NCBI RefSeq assembly: GCF_900095225.1
Contig: NZ_LT607415.1
Span: forward strand, 276,071 to 340,070
DNA length: 64,000 nucleotides
Direction of reading: 5' to 3'
Origin: Pseudomonas sp. UMAB-08
GTDB taxonomy: Bacteria > Pseudomonadota > Gammaproteobacteria > Pseudomonadales > Pseudomonadaceae
Shown here: positions 54,992 to 64,000 of the stretch, piece by piece
How positions within the stretch are numbered: the stretch's first letter is position 1
Layout of the letters: each line of letters opens with the position of its first letter
Made by a program: the position numbers and the translations under genes
Notes under the pieces: generated by a model
What the model saw: only the letters and a program-made list of their open reading frames with translations
Told to the model about the DNA's origin: nothing
The model's database searches: none

Positions 54992-56617
54992 ATGAACCTA
55001 CGCAATTTGACCATCGCCCGCCGAGCGGGCCTTGGTTTCGCTTTGATTTCCCTGCTGGTTGCATTGCTTGGCTGGTTCGCTTTGGTACAAATGTCGACGA
55101 TTCGCCAGAGTGAGGTGGCGGTCGAAAGCAAGTGGATGCCCAGCATGCGCGTGGTCAACGATATTCGTGAACTGATGCTGCGTATCCGGACTATTTCCCT
55201 GCGCATGGCCCTGGACCCGGACTCCAGGAACATCAGCCAATACCGCAGCCAGATGGACGTGCGTCATCAGGACCTGACGAAAAAACTCGAGACCTTCGCC
55301 GGGTTCATCAATACCCCGGAAGAGCGGGCGCTGAACGATCAGTTCAAGGTATCGCTGGCCGACTATCAAAAAGGCATCGCGCAGTCTTTTACCCTGGCTG
55401 AACAAAACAATCGAGACGCCTTGGTCAAACTGCTGCTGGTGGACATGAAGCAGATCGTCGACGGCTCCGGTAAGCAGCTCGCAGATCTGGGTGATTTTTA
55501 TGCCCTGCATGTGGATCAGGAGGGAGTGACCGCCGAGGCGCAATACAACCACTCGCGCACTATCGTCCTGATTTTTGTGGTCGTTGCGGCATTGGGCACC
55601 ATCATGTTGGCGCTATTGCTGACCAAAAGTATCGTCGGGCCTCTGGAGGAAGCAGTGGAGGCCGCCGAGCATGTGGCCAAGGGTGATTTGACCCAAAACA
55701 TCCGCATCGTCGGCAAGGACGAAGTGACGCGCTTGCTCCAGGCGCTGGCGCTGATGCAAGGTAATTTGCGCACGACCCTGCGCCAGATCGGTAGCTCGGC
55801 AACGCAACTGGCGTCGGCAGCCACTGAGCTCAATACGGTGACGGAAAACAGCAACCGCGGCCTGCAACAGCAGAATGCCGAGATCGAACAAGCCGCCACG
55901 GCAGTCAATGAAATGACCTCGGCCGTGGAAGAGGTGGCACGCAATGCTGTGTCGACGTCCGAAGCGTCCACCCACTCCAATGATTCAGCCAAGGCGGGGC
56001 AGGCAAGGGTGGTCGACACCGTTGAAGCGATCCAGTCACTGTCGACGAACGTGCAGGCTACCTCGACGTTGGTGCAGAATCTGGCCGACCAGTCTCAAGA
56101 CATCGGCAAGGTGCTTGACGTGATCCGCTCGATTGCCGAGCAGACCAACTTGCTGGCCTTGAACGCCGCCATCGAAGCCGCACGCGCTGGTGAGTCCGGT
56201 CGTGGTTTTGCGGTGGTCGCCGATGAAGTGCGGGCACTGGCTCACCGCACTCAACAGTCGACGCTGGAAATCGACAAAATGGTCTCAGCCATGCGCAGCG
56301 GTTCTGCGCAAGCGCTGGAGTCGATGCACACTAGCCGTGATCGCGCCAGTTCGACCCTGCAACTGGCTCGGGGCGCCGGCGAGTCGCTGGCCGACATCAC
56401 CGAGTCGATCAACCAGATTTCCCAACGCAACATGGTCATCGCGAGTGCTGCTGAAGAGCAGGCGCAGGTTGCCCGCGAAGTTGATCGCAACATCGTCAAC
56501 ATCCGCGACCTGTCCCTGCAATCGGCCACGGGGGCCCATCAGATCAGCACGTCCAGCCATGAGCTTTCGCGTTTGGCCGCAGAGTTGAGTGAGGTGGTGA
56601 CGCGGTTCCGGGTCTGA
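54992..56617 (+). CDS. Methyl-accepting chemotaxis protein with 4-helix-bundle sensor
   Basis: 541 residues. A membrane segment at residues 13–33, a periplasmic helical bundle (about 34–188; 4HB_MCP type), a second membrane segment at about 191–211, HAMP at about 212–265, and a signalling domain with the hairpin tip [20 protein letters not shown]. It would signal to the flagellar CheA/CheW system. The ligand is unknown; related Pseudomonas receptors sense aromatic or organic acids, which would fit the catabolic genes nearby (inference). Confidence 0.9.
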   Translation: MNLRNLTIARRAGLGFALISLLVALLGWFALVQMSTIRQSEVAVESKWMPSMRVVNDIRELMLRIRTISLRMALDPDSRNISQYRSQMDVRHQDLTKKLETFAGFINTPEERALNDQFKVSLADYQKGIAQSFTLAEQNNRDALVKLLLVDMKQIVDGSGKQLADLGDFYALHVDQEGVTAEAQYNHSRTIVLIFVVVAALGTIMLALLLTKSIVGPLEEAVEAAEHVAKGDLTQNIRIVGKDEVTRLLQALALMQGNLRTTLRQIGSSATQLASAATELNTVTENSNRGLQQQNAEIEQAATAVNEMTSAVEEVARNAVSTSEASTHSNDSAKAGQARVVDTVEAIQSLSTNVQATSTLVQNLADQSQDIGKVLDVIRSIAEQTNLLALNAAIEAARAGESGRGFAVVADEVRALAHRTQQSTLEIDKMVSAMRSGSAQALESMHTSRDRASSTLQLARGAGESLADITESINQISQRNMVIASAAEEQAQVAREVDRNIVNIRDLSLQSATGAHQISTSSHELSRLAAELSEVVTRFRV

Positions 56618-56731
56618 GACGTCGGCTGATGGTATGTGACGTTGCGTGACATACCGGCCCTTGCCCAGGCCAACGTCGGCAAGCATGATCTGGCCTTTAG
56701 ATCCTGCTCATCGACAGAGGTAAAACAACAA

Positions 56732-57976
56732 ATGGATGAGGGCAAGCGCGGATTCAGCAGTTGGTTGCAGGCACCGGGGCATACGGCCTGGCTGACGATG
56801 GAAGGCAATAGGTTGCTGGCTTTTGCCAAGGCGGCGCAGGTGCCACAAGGCTTCGGCAATCTGAATGACCGGGGATGTCTACCTGATAATGCCCGGGCCG
56901 AAACCATGAACACGGCACGGATGACCCACAGCTTTGCCCTTGCCCATATTCGCGGTATTCCCGGCTTTGCCGCGCTGGTCGATCACGGAATTGCGGCGCT
57001 GAGCGGTCCGTTGCGCGATGCCGAGCAGGGCGGCTGGTTCACGACACCTTTGTGCGCGGGAGCCAAAACCGGCAAAGCGGCTTACCTGCACGCGTTCGTC
57101 GCGCTGGCGGCCAGCTCGGCGGTGGTGGCGGGGCGTCCCGGTGCGGACGAATTGCTGGCCGAGGCTATAGGCGTGTTGGAAACCCGGTTCTGGAGCGTTG
57201 AAGAAGGCGCGATACGCGAGTCCTTCGCCCGAGACTGGAGCGATGAAGAAGCCTATCGCGGCGCCAACAGCAACATGCACGGCACTGAGGCGTTTCTGGC
57301 GTTGGCCGATGTCACCGGCGACAGCAAGTGGCTGGACCGCGCGTTAAGTATCGTCGAGCGGGTGATTCATAACCATGCCGCCGCCAATGACTTTCAGGTG
57401 GTTGAGCATTTCAGCCTGCACTGGCAACCGCTCCCCGATTACAACCAGGACAACCCTGCGGACGGTTTTCGGCCCTTCGGCACCACGCCAGGGCATGCGT
57501 TCGAATGGTCGCGTTTGTTGCTGCACCTTGAGGCCGCACGTCAGCGTGCAAAGCTGCCGACGCCACCCTGGTTGCTGGAGGACGCCAAGCGTCTGTTCGC
57601 CGGTGCCTGTCGCCATGGTTGGGACGTCGATGGCGCACCCGGCATCGTCTACACCCTGGACTGGGAAAATCGTCCGGTGGTGCGTCATCGCCTGCACTGG
57701 ACCCACGCGGAAGCCTGCGCATCGGCTGCGGCACTGCTGCGGCGCACAGGGGAAAAACAGTACGAAGACTGGTATCGACGTTTTTGGGAGTTCAACGAAA
57801 CGTTCTTCATCGACCGCGAACATGGCAGCTGGCGCCATGAACTGAACCCGCACAACCAACCCAGTGCGGATATCTGGCCAGGTAAACCGGACCTTTACCA
57901 TGCCTATCAGGCAACCTTGCTACCAGTATTGGCTTTAGCGCCAAGTCTGGCTACCGCCCTTGCACGATTGGGTTGA
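56732..57976 (+). CDS. AGE-family sugar isomerase/epimerase
   Basis: About 414 residues from ATG 56732, the usual length of N-acylglucosamine 2-epimerase-family proteins; an in-frame ATG 32 codons earlier has no ribosome site. The alpha/alpha-barrel features include SWLQAPGHTAWLTMEGNRLL, the RGANSNMHGTEAFLALADVT active-site region and the C-terminal HHWTHAEACASAAAL-type segment with RREHGSWRHELNPH-like histidine. Mannose or sulfoquinovose isomerases (YihS-like) are relatives. The substrate is unknown. It converges on the AbrB-type permease gene. Confidence 0.75.
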   Translation: MDEGKRGFSSWLQAPGHTAWLTMEGNRLLAFAKAAQVPQGFGNLNDRGCLPDNARAETMNTARMTHSFALAHIRGIPGFAALVDHGIAALSGPLRDAEQGGWFTTPLCAGAKTGKAAYLHAFVALAASSAVVAGRPGADELLAEAIGVLETRFWSVEEGAIRESFARDWSDEEAYRGANSNMHGTEAFLALADVTGDSKWLDRALSIVERVIHNHAAANDFQVVEHFSLHWQPLPDYNQDNPADGFRPFGTTPGHAFEWSRLLLHLEAARQRAKLPTPPWLLEDAKRLFAGACRHGWDVDGAPGIVYTLDWENRPVVRHRLHWTHAEACASAAALLRRTGEKQYEDWYRRFWEFNETFFIDREHGSWRHELNPHNQPSADIWPGKPDLYHAYQATLLPVLALAPSLATALARLG

Positions 57977-58034
57977 AGGCCCTAGCGCAGTCTGATCCAG
58001 GTCGGCGCAAGAGATTCAACTCAGGGTCGACGCC

Positions 58035-59114
58035 TCAGGCGATTTTCGCTGTCAATCTGATGATCTGTCGGGCGAAAAAGCTCCCCGTGGCGATCACGCC
58101 AAACAGGCGCAAGGTCTGCATCGCGAGTACGAAGCCGACATCCGAGTGAGTATCGACGGCAATGATCGACATGGCGTCCAGGCCGCCGGGGCTGGTGGCG
58201 AGATACACCGACAGAAAGTCCTTGTCCATCAGCTCGGCGATCAACCAGGCGGACAGCGAGCACAGGAAGATCACCAATAGCGAGCCGCAGATCATGGCTG
58301 GCAGACGCTGCCATACATAGCGAATCGTCGCGCGGTCGAAGCGCAGGCCGATGTAGCAACCAATGGCGCCGTAGGCAAGTGCCAGCAGCCAGGGCGGCAG
58401 GGTAATCTGTAACAGCCCGCTCAGTTGCAGGGCGCCACCGATCAATAGCGGCAGCAGCAACGCGCCGGCGGGGATCCGCGTGCTCAGCACCACACCGACC
58501 ACGATCGCCGCAACGCTCAGGATGATATTAAGTACATTCGAACCCTGCAGTGCCACGGCGCTGCTCTGAATCTCGTGACCGCCGCTTTCCACGCCGAGCA
58601 GGCCGCTGACCAGTGCGCCGACCATCACCACGCACACCACGCGCACGTATTGCATGGTCGCGACCACCCGCGAATCCGCGCCATAGTCTTCGGACAGGGT
58701 AACCATTGCCGAGGCAGCACCTGGCGCGGTGCCCCATGCTGCGGTACTGCCTTCTATGCCAGCAAAGCGCACTAGCCCAATTCCGACCACCGCGCTTAGC
58801 AGGACGGTCAATGCCGTGGCGAACAGCATCACATGCCATGACTGAGCGACAGTGGTCAGTACTGAAATCGTCATGGCGTGCGCCACCAGCATTCCCACAC
58901 AACCCTGACTCAGGCGAAAGGCTTGCCTGTGCAGACGGATCGACGCGCCGGATACGCCAAACAGAATTGCCGTCAGCATCGGCCCAAGAAACAATGCAGC
59001 GGGGATTTCACAGAACTTGAGCAATTGACCGAAGGCGCCTGCCAGCAGAGCCAAACCGAGCCATTGGACGAGTGGGGGTAGCGTATGCAGCGATAGAGCG
59101 GAAGCGCGTGACAC
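58035..59114 (-). CDS. AbrB-family membrane protein
   Basis: 359 residues from GTG 59114, with GGAGA six bases upstream. About ten membrane helices in two homologous halves, each with a PGG-type motif (TAPGAASAMVTLSED near 130–145 and TSPGGLDAMSIIAVDT near 303–320). This is the duplicated AbrB/ammonia-monooxygenase-regulator-like family, a putative transporter of unknown substrate. Not to be confused with the AbrB DNA-binding protein of Bacillus. Confidence 0.8.
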   Translation of the reverse strand: MSRASALSLHTLPPLVQWLGLALLAGAFGQLLKFCEIPAALFLGPMLTAILFGVSGASIRLHRQAFRLSQGCVGMLVAHAMTISVLTTVAQSWHVMLFATALTVLLSAVVGIGLVRFAGIEGSTAAWGTAPGAASAMVTLSEDYGADSRVVATMQYVRVVCVVMVGALVSGLLGVESGGHEIQSSAVALQGSNVLNIILSVAAIVVGVVLSTRIPAGALLLPLLIGGALQLSGLLQITLPPWLLALAYGAIGCYIGLRFDRATIRYVWQRLPAMICGSLLVIFLCSLSAWLIAELMDKDFLSVYLATSPGGLDAMSIIAVDTHSDVGFVLAMQTLRLFGVIATGSFFARQIIRLTAKIA

Positions 59115-59324
59115 AGACGTTCTCCAAGGCGCTGGCTTTCCTCATGGACTATTTGCCAACGCAACGAGGAGTAGTATCGACAGTGCAATCGATCAAGTCT
59201 ATTTTCTAATAGTCTTGAATCGATAACTTTAGTTGATCAATAGGGATCTTCGCGATCTCACTTATTACTCAGGCATGGGCAGACCACGCTATTAATTCGG
59301 GATGCAGGGAGGGAGGCGGACTCG

Positions 59325-59567
59325 ATGAATGTTGACCCACACGCAGCGGAACACATGTCAGTGCAAACAACGGCACCTCTGTTTTTTACCGAAACGGAAC
59401 CTCATTTCGGCGGTGATCAATCGCCGTTGAATGATTCCGACGCCGATGACGACAGCGACCCGGAAGGTGACCTCGACCTCGAAGAGTTGGGGCTGGAAGA
59501 GTTCATTGATGCGGAAAAACTCGACTCGACCATCAGCGGGGATGTGGGGTCGTCTACCTTGAGTTGA
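59325..59567 (+). CDS. Small acidic protein of unknown function
   Basis: 80 residues from ATG 59325, with GGAGG eight bases upstream. It is highly acidic, with a D/E-rich stretch at about residues 36–62 (DSDADDDSDPEGDLDLEELG) and no hydrophobic segment; probably disordered. No family recognised. The good ribosome site and the terminator after the stop argue that it is real. No neighbour gives a functional hint. Confidence 0.65.
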   Translation: MNVDPHAAEHMSVQTTAPLFFTETEPHFGGDQSPLNDSDADDDSDPEGDLDLEELGLEEFIDAEKLDSTISGDVGSSTLS

Positions 59568-59576
59568 GGGGTATCA

Positions 59577-59612
59577 GGCAATCCGGGTTGTCCCCGACAC
59601 AGATTGCCTTTA
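59577..59612 (+). terminator. Hairpin terminator after the acidic protein gene
   Basis: AGGCAATC and GATTGCCT arms (8 bp) with an 18-nt loop, then TT. It sits across the end of the convergent deoxyribosyltransferase gap. Confidence 0.55.
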
Positions 59613-59614
59613 GG

Positions 59615-60130
59615 TCACGGCTGTTTATGGCCCACCAGATACTGCGCCAGACCTGCCGTAGCCTCTTCTGCTGTCTCACTGGCGCCGGCCCATGTACACG
59701 CCAGCATCAAGTTGCGCGGCAGGCCGAAGTCTTCCACCACAAAGCCCTGGGCATCGACCCCCTGAGCATCATGGGCCACCAGCGCGCGCAGTGAGTCGAC
59801 CGGATCGAAGTAAGCCCACACCGGTTTGCCCAGTCCCACCGCCATGCCGACTTCGAAGGCGGTACCCGAGTCCGGCTCCAGGCCGCGAAATACGTTCAGG
59901 TTGGCAAGTATCGCCGTGCAGCGCTGGATCATCTCGATATTCATCGAGCAGATCAGGCGCGCGGTTGCCTCCGGAGTCAGACCGGGGGTGACCTCATTGT
60001 CAAACGGATACAGCCCTTGCATGCCGTGGGCGGCACACAGCGCCTTGAGGTAACGGCCATGCTCGATGGCGTCCGGCCTGAAGACATCGAAGCCGGCCAG
60101 ATAGATGAGTGGCGTTGTGTTCTGGTTCAT
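59615..60130 (-). CDS. Nucleoside 2-deoxyribosyltransferase family protein
   Basis: 171 residues from ATG 60130, with AAGGT upstream. It shows IYLAGFDVFRPDAIEHG (nucleotide-binding loop), a conserved Asp in YPFDNEVTP, and the catalytic Glu region LEPDSGTAFEVGMAVGLGKP. The family transfers deoxyribose between bases or hydrolyses nucleotides. It diverges from the FAN1-type nuclease gene; whether that reflects a shared role in nucleic-acid metabolism is unknown. Confidence 0.85.
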   Translation of the reverse strand: MNQNTTPLIYLAGFDVFRPDAIEHGRYLKALCAAHGMQGLYPFDNEVTPGLTPEATARLICSMNIEMIQRCTAILANLNVFRGLEPDSGTAFEVGMAVGLGKPVWAYFDPVDSLRALVAHDAQGVDAQGFVVEDFGLPRNLMLACTWAGASETAEEATAGLAQYLVGHKQP

Positions 60131-60305
60131 GTCGGTACCTTGAGATCGTACGTAGGGCAATTCTATCGTCAGTTGCGGTGGTCGCACGTCACCTCTGTAC
60201 ACCGCTGATCAGTCGAACGCAGTGGGTGTAAATGCAATGCTGGAATCTGTATGGATAACCAGTATCCTGACGACTTCCAAAAAAACGTTGCGTGAACCTC
60301 AAACC

Positions 60306-61970
60306 GTGAACACCTCGCCCCTCGAAAATCCGTTTTATTACCTGGAAAACTTCCATCAGGTGCTGGAGTGGATCGCCCAGCGTTATGACGATCTGCTCGA
60401 TGAGCAGGAACGGCAATTTATCGTCGATTTTGCCGGTTTACCGAAAACGGCTCAGGGTTTGCTGGTGCGGATGGTCATGCGCAAGGGCACATTGTTTCGG
60501 GCAAGCAAGTTGAGCTATTCGGAACTTGGCGCGGTGCGGGACGCGGTCATGCCGTTGCTTGAGAATGGCTGGGTTGATCAGCACCCGGCCATCAGTCTGG
60601 AGGCGTTATTCGCGTTGCTGCGCAAGGCAGAGTTGACTGTCTGTTTCCAGGCCCATGCGATAAAAAACGCAGAGAAAAAGACCGACCTGTTGACGCGACT
60701 GCAGCCGCACTACGAACAGCCGCAAACGCTGGAGCAGTGGTTTGTCGGGTGTGAAGACGTGATCTTCGGCCTCACTGTCATGCCCATCTGTGACCGATTG
60801 CGGTTGCTGTATTTTGGCAACCTGAGTCAGGAGTGGTCTGAGTTTGTGCTGGCTGACCTGGGTATCTATCGCTACGAAAAGGTCGAGTTTTCTCTGGATT
60901 CCCGAGGCCTCACCGCGCGGGCGGACATCGATACTTGCCTGCACTTGCATGCCTGCCGTCAAGGGCTTGAGGAGGGCAATGACCTGCCGGACCTGGCCCG
61001 GCAGATCATCGCCATCGGCACCGATAATGCCTGGCTGCGGATGCGCCGGGCCAAACTGTTGTTCCGGATCGGCCAGCAGGCGGAGCGCATTCAGGATTGG
61101 CCGCTGGCGTTGAGTGTGTATCAGCGATGTGACTACCCTGGGGCGCGTTCACGGCAGCTTCGGGTGCTGGAACTCAGTGCCGATTATGAGCACGCCATGG
61201 CCTTGCTCGAACAGGCACAAGCGGCGCCTGAAAGTGACGCCGAAGCGCAGCATCTATTGCGGATCCTCCCGCGTTTGCAGCGCAAGCTGGGTTTGCCGGT
61301 CGAGCGTCAGCGGCGTACGCGAGCCTTGAGTCGACTCGACGTGGTGGTGACGCCCTCGGCGGATACCTCTGTTGAGCGCTTGATCCAGGTGCATCTGGGC
61401 GATCAGGCAGGGCCGGTGCATTACGTCGAGAACGCGCTGATCAATTCCTTGTTTGGCTTGCTGTGCTGGCCGGCGATTTTTGCGCCGCTGCCGGGCGCGT
61501 TTTTTCATCCGTTTCAGAGTGCTCCCAGCGATCTCTACAGCCCGGATTTCTATCAGCGCCGGGCCGAGTTGTTCAGCGAGTGCCTGGAACAGCTGGATTC
61601 GGACGCCTACAAGACCACCATTCGCCAGCATTTCAAAACCAAGCACGGGCTGCAATCGCCTTTCGTGTTTTGGGGCAGCCTGTCAGAAGAGCTGCTGGCA
61701 CACGCGCTGCATTGTTTGCCCGCGGATCACCTGCGGCATTGGTTTCGGCGTCTGCTACTGGACATCAAGGCCAATCGCACGGGTATGCCGGACCTGATCC
61801 AGTTTTACCCGGACGAGCAGCGCTATCGGATGATCGAAGTCAAAGGGCCGGGCGACCGTTTGCAGGACAACCAACTGCGCTGGCTGGATTTCTGTGCCGA
61901 GCATGGGATGCCCGTGGTGGTGTGTTATGTGCAGTGGGCACCGGTGGTCAGTTCGGTGCTGGCCGACTGA
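60306..61970 (+). CDS. FAN1-type VRR-NUC nuclease
   Basis: About 554 residues from GTG 60306, where homology begins (NTSPLENPFYYLENFHQVLE); upstream in-frame ATGs lack support. The N-terminal DNA-binding part includes LLVRMVMRKGTLFRASKLSY, and a TPR-like middle follows. The C-terminal VRR-NUC domain has NRTGMPDLIQFYPD, then MIEVKGPGDRLQDNQLRWLD, giving the PD-(D/E)xK residues (D in GMPDL, E-x-K in EVKGP, Q in DNQLRW). FAN1 cuts 5' flaps and acts in crosslink repair. Confidence 0.86.
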   Translation: MNTSPLENPFYYLENFHQVLEWIAQRYDDLLDEQERQFIVDFAGLPKTAQGLLVRMVMRKGTLFRASKLSYSELGAVRDAVMPLLENGWVDQHPAISLEALFALLRKAELTVCFQAHAIKNAEKKTDLLTRLQPHYEQPQTLEQWFVGCEDVIFGLTVMPICDRLRLLYFGNLSQEWSEFVLADLGIYRYEKVEFSLDSRGLTARADIDTCLHLHACRQGLEEGNDLPDLARQIIAIGTDNAWLRMRRAKLLFRIGQQAERIQDWPLALSVYQRCDYPGARSRQLRVLELSADYEHAMALLEQAQAAPESDAEAQHLLRILPRLQRKLGLPVERQRRTRALSRLDVVVTPSADTSVERLIQVHLGDQAGPVHYVENALINSLFGLLCWPAIFAPLPGAFFHPFQSAPSDLYSPDFYQRRAELFSECLEQLDSDAYKTTIRQHFKTKHGLQSPFVFWGSLSEELLAHALHCLPADHLRHWFRRLLLDIKANRTGMPDLIQFYPDEQRYRMIEVKGPGDRLQDNQLRWLDFCAEHGMPVVVCYVQWAPVVSSVLAD

Positions 61971-61987
61971 GTCACTGGGTGTTTTGG

Positions 61988-62938
61988 CTAAACGCCAAAG
62001 ACTGCGCCAGCGGTGACGGGCGTTTCTTGCTGCATGTTGCTCATGAACGATTCCAGGCGTGAGCGCAGCCAGCGTTCGGCCGGGTCGGTGTCATTGATGC
62101 TCAGCCAAACCATCGACAGGTCGAGGGTCGGCGTCATGAAGGGCAGGGGCTCATCGAACAGCAGGCTGGAGGCGGCCGACATAGCCGTTGCCGTGTAGTC
62201 GGGCAAGTTTGCCAGCAAGTCGGTCCCCGCCATCAGTGCGGGCAAGGTGCTGTATTGCGGAATCGCCAGTACCACGTGGCGCTTGCGGCCAATCGCCTTG
62301 AGCCATTCGTCAGCAAAACCGCTGACATTGGCGATGTGGGAGACCACGACGTGCGGACGTGAGCAGTACTCATCCAGGGTCAGCGGGGTCGATGATGCAT
62401 CGGCGCGCAGCACCCTTGGCTTGGTTTGCCTGAGCAGCTTGCGCTTGGCATTGGCCGGCAGCTCACGGGTCTGGCTGACGCCGATGGTGATCTCTCCCGA
62501 GGCCAGCATGTCCGGGATGCGCCAGGAGTCCACATGCTTGATCACGCACACGATCTGTGGCGCTTCCTGGCGCAAGGCGCGTAACAAGGGCGGCAGCAGG
62601 CCAAACTCGACATCGTCGGACAGGCCTATGCGGAAAGTCATGGTGCTGACTGCGGGATCGAAGTCGTGGCTCAGGCTCAGCGCCACTGACATGGCGTCCA
62701 GCGCAGGCGACAGGTGCAGGATGATTTCCTCGGCCCGTGCGGTCGGTTCCATGCGATGGCCGATCCGGATAAACAACGGGTCGCTGAACAATATTCGCAA
62801 GCGGTTAAGTGCAGCGCTGATCGTCGGCTGCCCGAGAAAAAGTTTTTGCGCGGCCCGCGTCACATTGCGCTCTTGCATCAGGGTTTCGAAGACCACCATC
62901 AAGTTGATGTCAGCCTTGCGCAATTCATTGCGGTTCAT
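61988..62938 (-). CDS. LysR-family transcriptional regulator
   Basis: 316 residues. Helix-turn-helix KADINLMVVFETLMQERNVT with LFLGQPTISAALNRLRILF, then an effector-binding domain. It is the NodD/LinR-like subgroup (ADINLMVVFETLMQ). It diverges from the partial gene at 63179 across a 240-bp region, but LysR control of that gene is only positional inference. Confidence 0.87.
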   Translation of the reverse strand: MNRNELRKADINLMVVFETLMQERNVTRAAQKLFLGQPTISAALNRLRILFSDPLFIRIGHRMEPTARAEEIILHLSPALDAMSVALSLSHDFDPAVSTMTFRIGLSDDVEFGLLPPLLRALRQEAPQIVCVIKHVDSWRIPDMLASGEITIGVSQTRELPANAKRKLLRQTKPRVLRADASSTPLTLDEYCSRPHVVVSHIANVSGFADEWLKAIGRKRHVVLAIPQYSTLPALMAGTDLLANLPDYTATAMSAASSLLFDEPLPFMTPTLDLSMVWLSINDTDPAERWLRSRLESFMSNMQQETPVTAGAVFGV

Positions 62939-63133
62939 CAGTTGCTGCCCCCAGATCTACACCCATCGCGCGATCGCAGGCGACAGTTTAGGAAACTGCA
63001 TCGCCCCCCGTCTACAGCGGGCTTGAGCGGCTTGGGCTCGCGCTCGAGTCCATTGGTTGTAGATGAGTCCTCCGAACAGGGAAAAGTCCCACTGATCTTC
63101 TCTGCTGAGTCCGACAGACTCCCTGCACACTTT

Positions 63134-63170
63134 CATTCAGGCTTCGCGTCCTCAAAACCTGAATGGAGGA
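63134..63170 (+). promoter_or_regulatory. Leader hairpin masking the ribosome site of the last gene
   Basis: Perfect 8-bp arms CATTCAGG (63134–63141) and CCTGAATG (63158–63165) with a 16-nt loop. The stem extends by U·G/U-A pairs into the GGAGGA site at 63165–63170. The loop holds GTCCTC, which is complementary to that site. Confidence 0.55.
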
Positions 63171-63178
63171 GTCCTGAT

Positions 63179-64000
63179 ATGGGCCCGAGCAAGCTCAGTC
63201 GCGGCCCATGCTGCGAAATCAATAAATTGATCGTACAGGTCACCGGCAACAACCATCCGCCCAGTCAGCGCTTGGCGTTTTATGACCAAGCCGGAAAATG
63301 CCTGGACACCCTGACAGCCGAAGACAAGCCTGAAACGCTGAAAAAGCCCTACTTTGTGGACAGCGCCCTGCACGTCTGGAACTGGAAAAATCACTACACC
63401 CACCGCCTGTGGCTGGAAATCGACACGGTCGACGACAGTCCCATTCGCCTGCTCTTGCCCGAGGTCGCCATCACCCTGCGCCAGTTCGACGCGCAGTGGA
63501 ACCAGATCGTGCCAGTAGTGCCCTTCGTTGCCTTGCCCGGCGCCAACAGTGCCCACGATCACGGCACTCCAGTGTTGTGTCGCGCAGGGTTCATCTACGT
63601 ATTCCTCGGCGACCGGCTGTGGCGCGAGCTGGAAGTGCGGGTCTCAGACGAACACACCACTTACCACGACATCGACCTGAACCGTTATCGCATGGGCGAC
63701 GAGATTGAGGAGGGTCCTCGACTGGCCACCGGGCAGGCGCTGGAAGACATCTGGCTGCCGTCCAGCTGGAACGATCAACAGGTGTCGCCGCAGCTCTGTT
63801 TCAGCGAGGTTCAGCTCAGCGGGCCGCGTTTGCGACGTCTTGAGCAAGACCCGGCGTTGCGCGCCCAACGCTGCCAGAGCCCGGACTTGCGCAGCTCGCA
63901 AGATAAGTTCAAGCGCGTGTTCCGCGATAAACCGGACGGCGTGGCAATGCTCGAAGCGTTCAGCGCATTCGACGCCTATGACGCGGCCAACCAGTCTGCG
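63179..64000 (+). CDS. Large protein of unknown function, N-terminal part (truncated by window edge)
   Basis: The frame is open from ATG 63179 through the last base, 274 codons. GGAGGAG lies seven bases upstream. It begins MGPSKLSRGPCCEINKLIVQ and is rich in charged and aromatic residues, with no signal peptide or membrane segment so far. The CC-containing N-terminus recalls large Pseudomonas proteins that accompany type VI secretion or toxin loci, but I cannot confirm that from this fragment. The gene will run beyond the window. Confidence 0.75.
   Translation, partial: MGPSKLSRGPCCEINKLIVQVTGNNHPPSQRLAFYDQAGKCLDTLTAEDKPETLKKPYFVDSALHVWNWKNHYTHRLWLEIDTVDDSPIRLLLPEVAITLRQFDAQWNQIVPVVPFVALPGANSAHDHGTPVLCRAGFIYVFLGDRLWRELEVRVSDEHTTYHDIDLNRYRMGDEIEEGPRLATGQALEDIWLPSSWNDQQVSPQLCFSEVQLSGPRLRRLEQDPALRAQRCQSPDLRSSQDKFKRVFRDKPDGVAMLEAFSAFDAYDAANQSA

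Overview
The window reads as a chromosomal segment of a fluorescent-type Pseudomonas (P. fluorescens/P. putida-like). The evidence is high-GC coding sequence, a benE–oprD pair, an itaconate cluster ordered much as I remember it in P. aeruginosa, an RsmE-like CsrA, a DUF1652 protein, REP-like palindromes and dense LysR-regulated catabolic operons. I saw no rRNA, tRNA, insertion sequence, prophage or CRISPR array. The window is cut inside benE at the left and inside a large unrecognised gene at the right.

Layout. 0–7.3 kb: end of benE, an OprD porin, a RarD-type permease, an MFS carrier, and a LysR regulator divergent from a DUF969/DUF979 permease pair whose second gene is frameshifted. 7.3–13.9 kb: an alpha/beta hydrolase, then a cell-envelope methionine-sulfoxide repair operon (msrB–dipZ–msrA) divergent from its own two-component system. 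13.9–23.8 kb: the itaconate island (LysR; ich, acyl-CoA dehydrogenase, MmgE/PrpD, ict, ccl, TRAP dctPQM), ended by a good terminator. 23.8–33.4 kb: small or orphan genes, including a GNAT, a DUF1652 protein, a membrane protein behind a sigma-54-like promoter followed by a 24-residue microprotein, an orphan flavoprotein, a PanE homologue, a YdcH-like protein, a PNPOx-like protein, a GST/LysR pair and csrA. 33.8–44.6 kb: gluconate uptake (gntP, gntK, gntR) and glycolate/glyoxylate use (glcDEFGB with divergent glcC). 44.7–50.2 kb: homogentisate branch of tyrosine breakdown (maiA–hpd, hmgR, hmgA–fahA). 50.3–64 kb: a KaiC-like ATPase pair, TetR/metallo-hydrolase pair, GFA protein, chemoreceptor, AGE epimerase, AbrB-type permease, deoxyribosyltransferase, FAN1-type nuclease, LysR regulator and the truncated last gene.

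How it works together. Most of the window is peripheral carbon catabolism feeding the TCA cycle: itaconate to pyruvate plus acetyl-CoA, gluconate to 6-phosphogluconate, glycolate via glyoxylate to malate, and 4-hydroxyphenylpyruvate to fumarate plus acetoacetate. The main non-coding result is that nearly every cluster carries a readable operator. The same AGCGTT-N11-AACGCT element precedes ich and dctP. Three AGACAGCGCT palindromes lie in the gnt locus. Two CTGGT-N3-ACCAG sites lie between glcD and glcC. The same triple half-site array precedes maiA–hpd and hmgA–fahA. Perfect inverted repeats lie beside the GST/LysR and TetR/hydrolase pairs. Coordinates and motifs were read by eye; function calls rest on family recognition without database searches.
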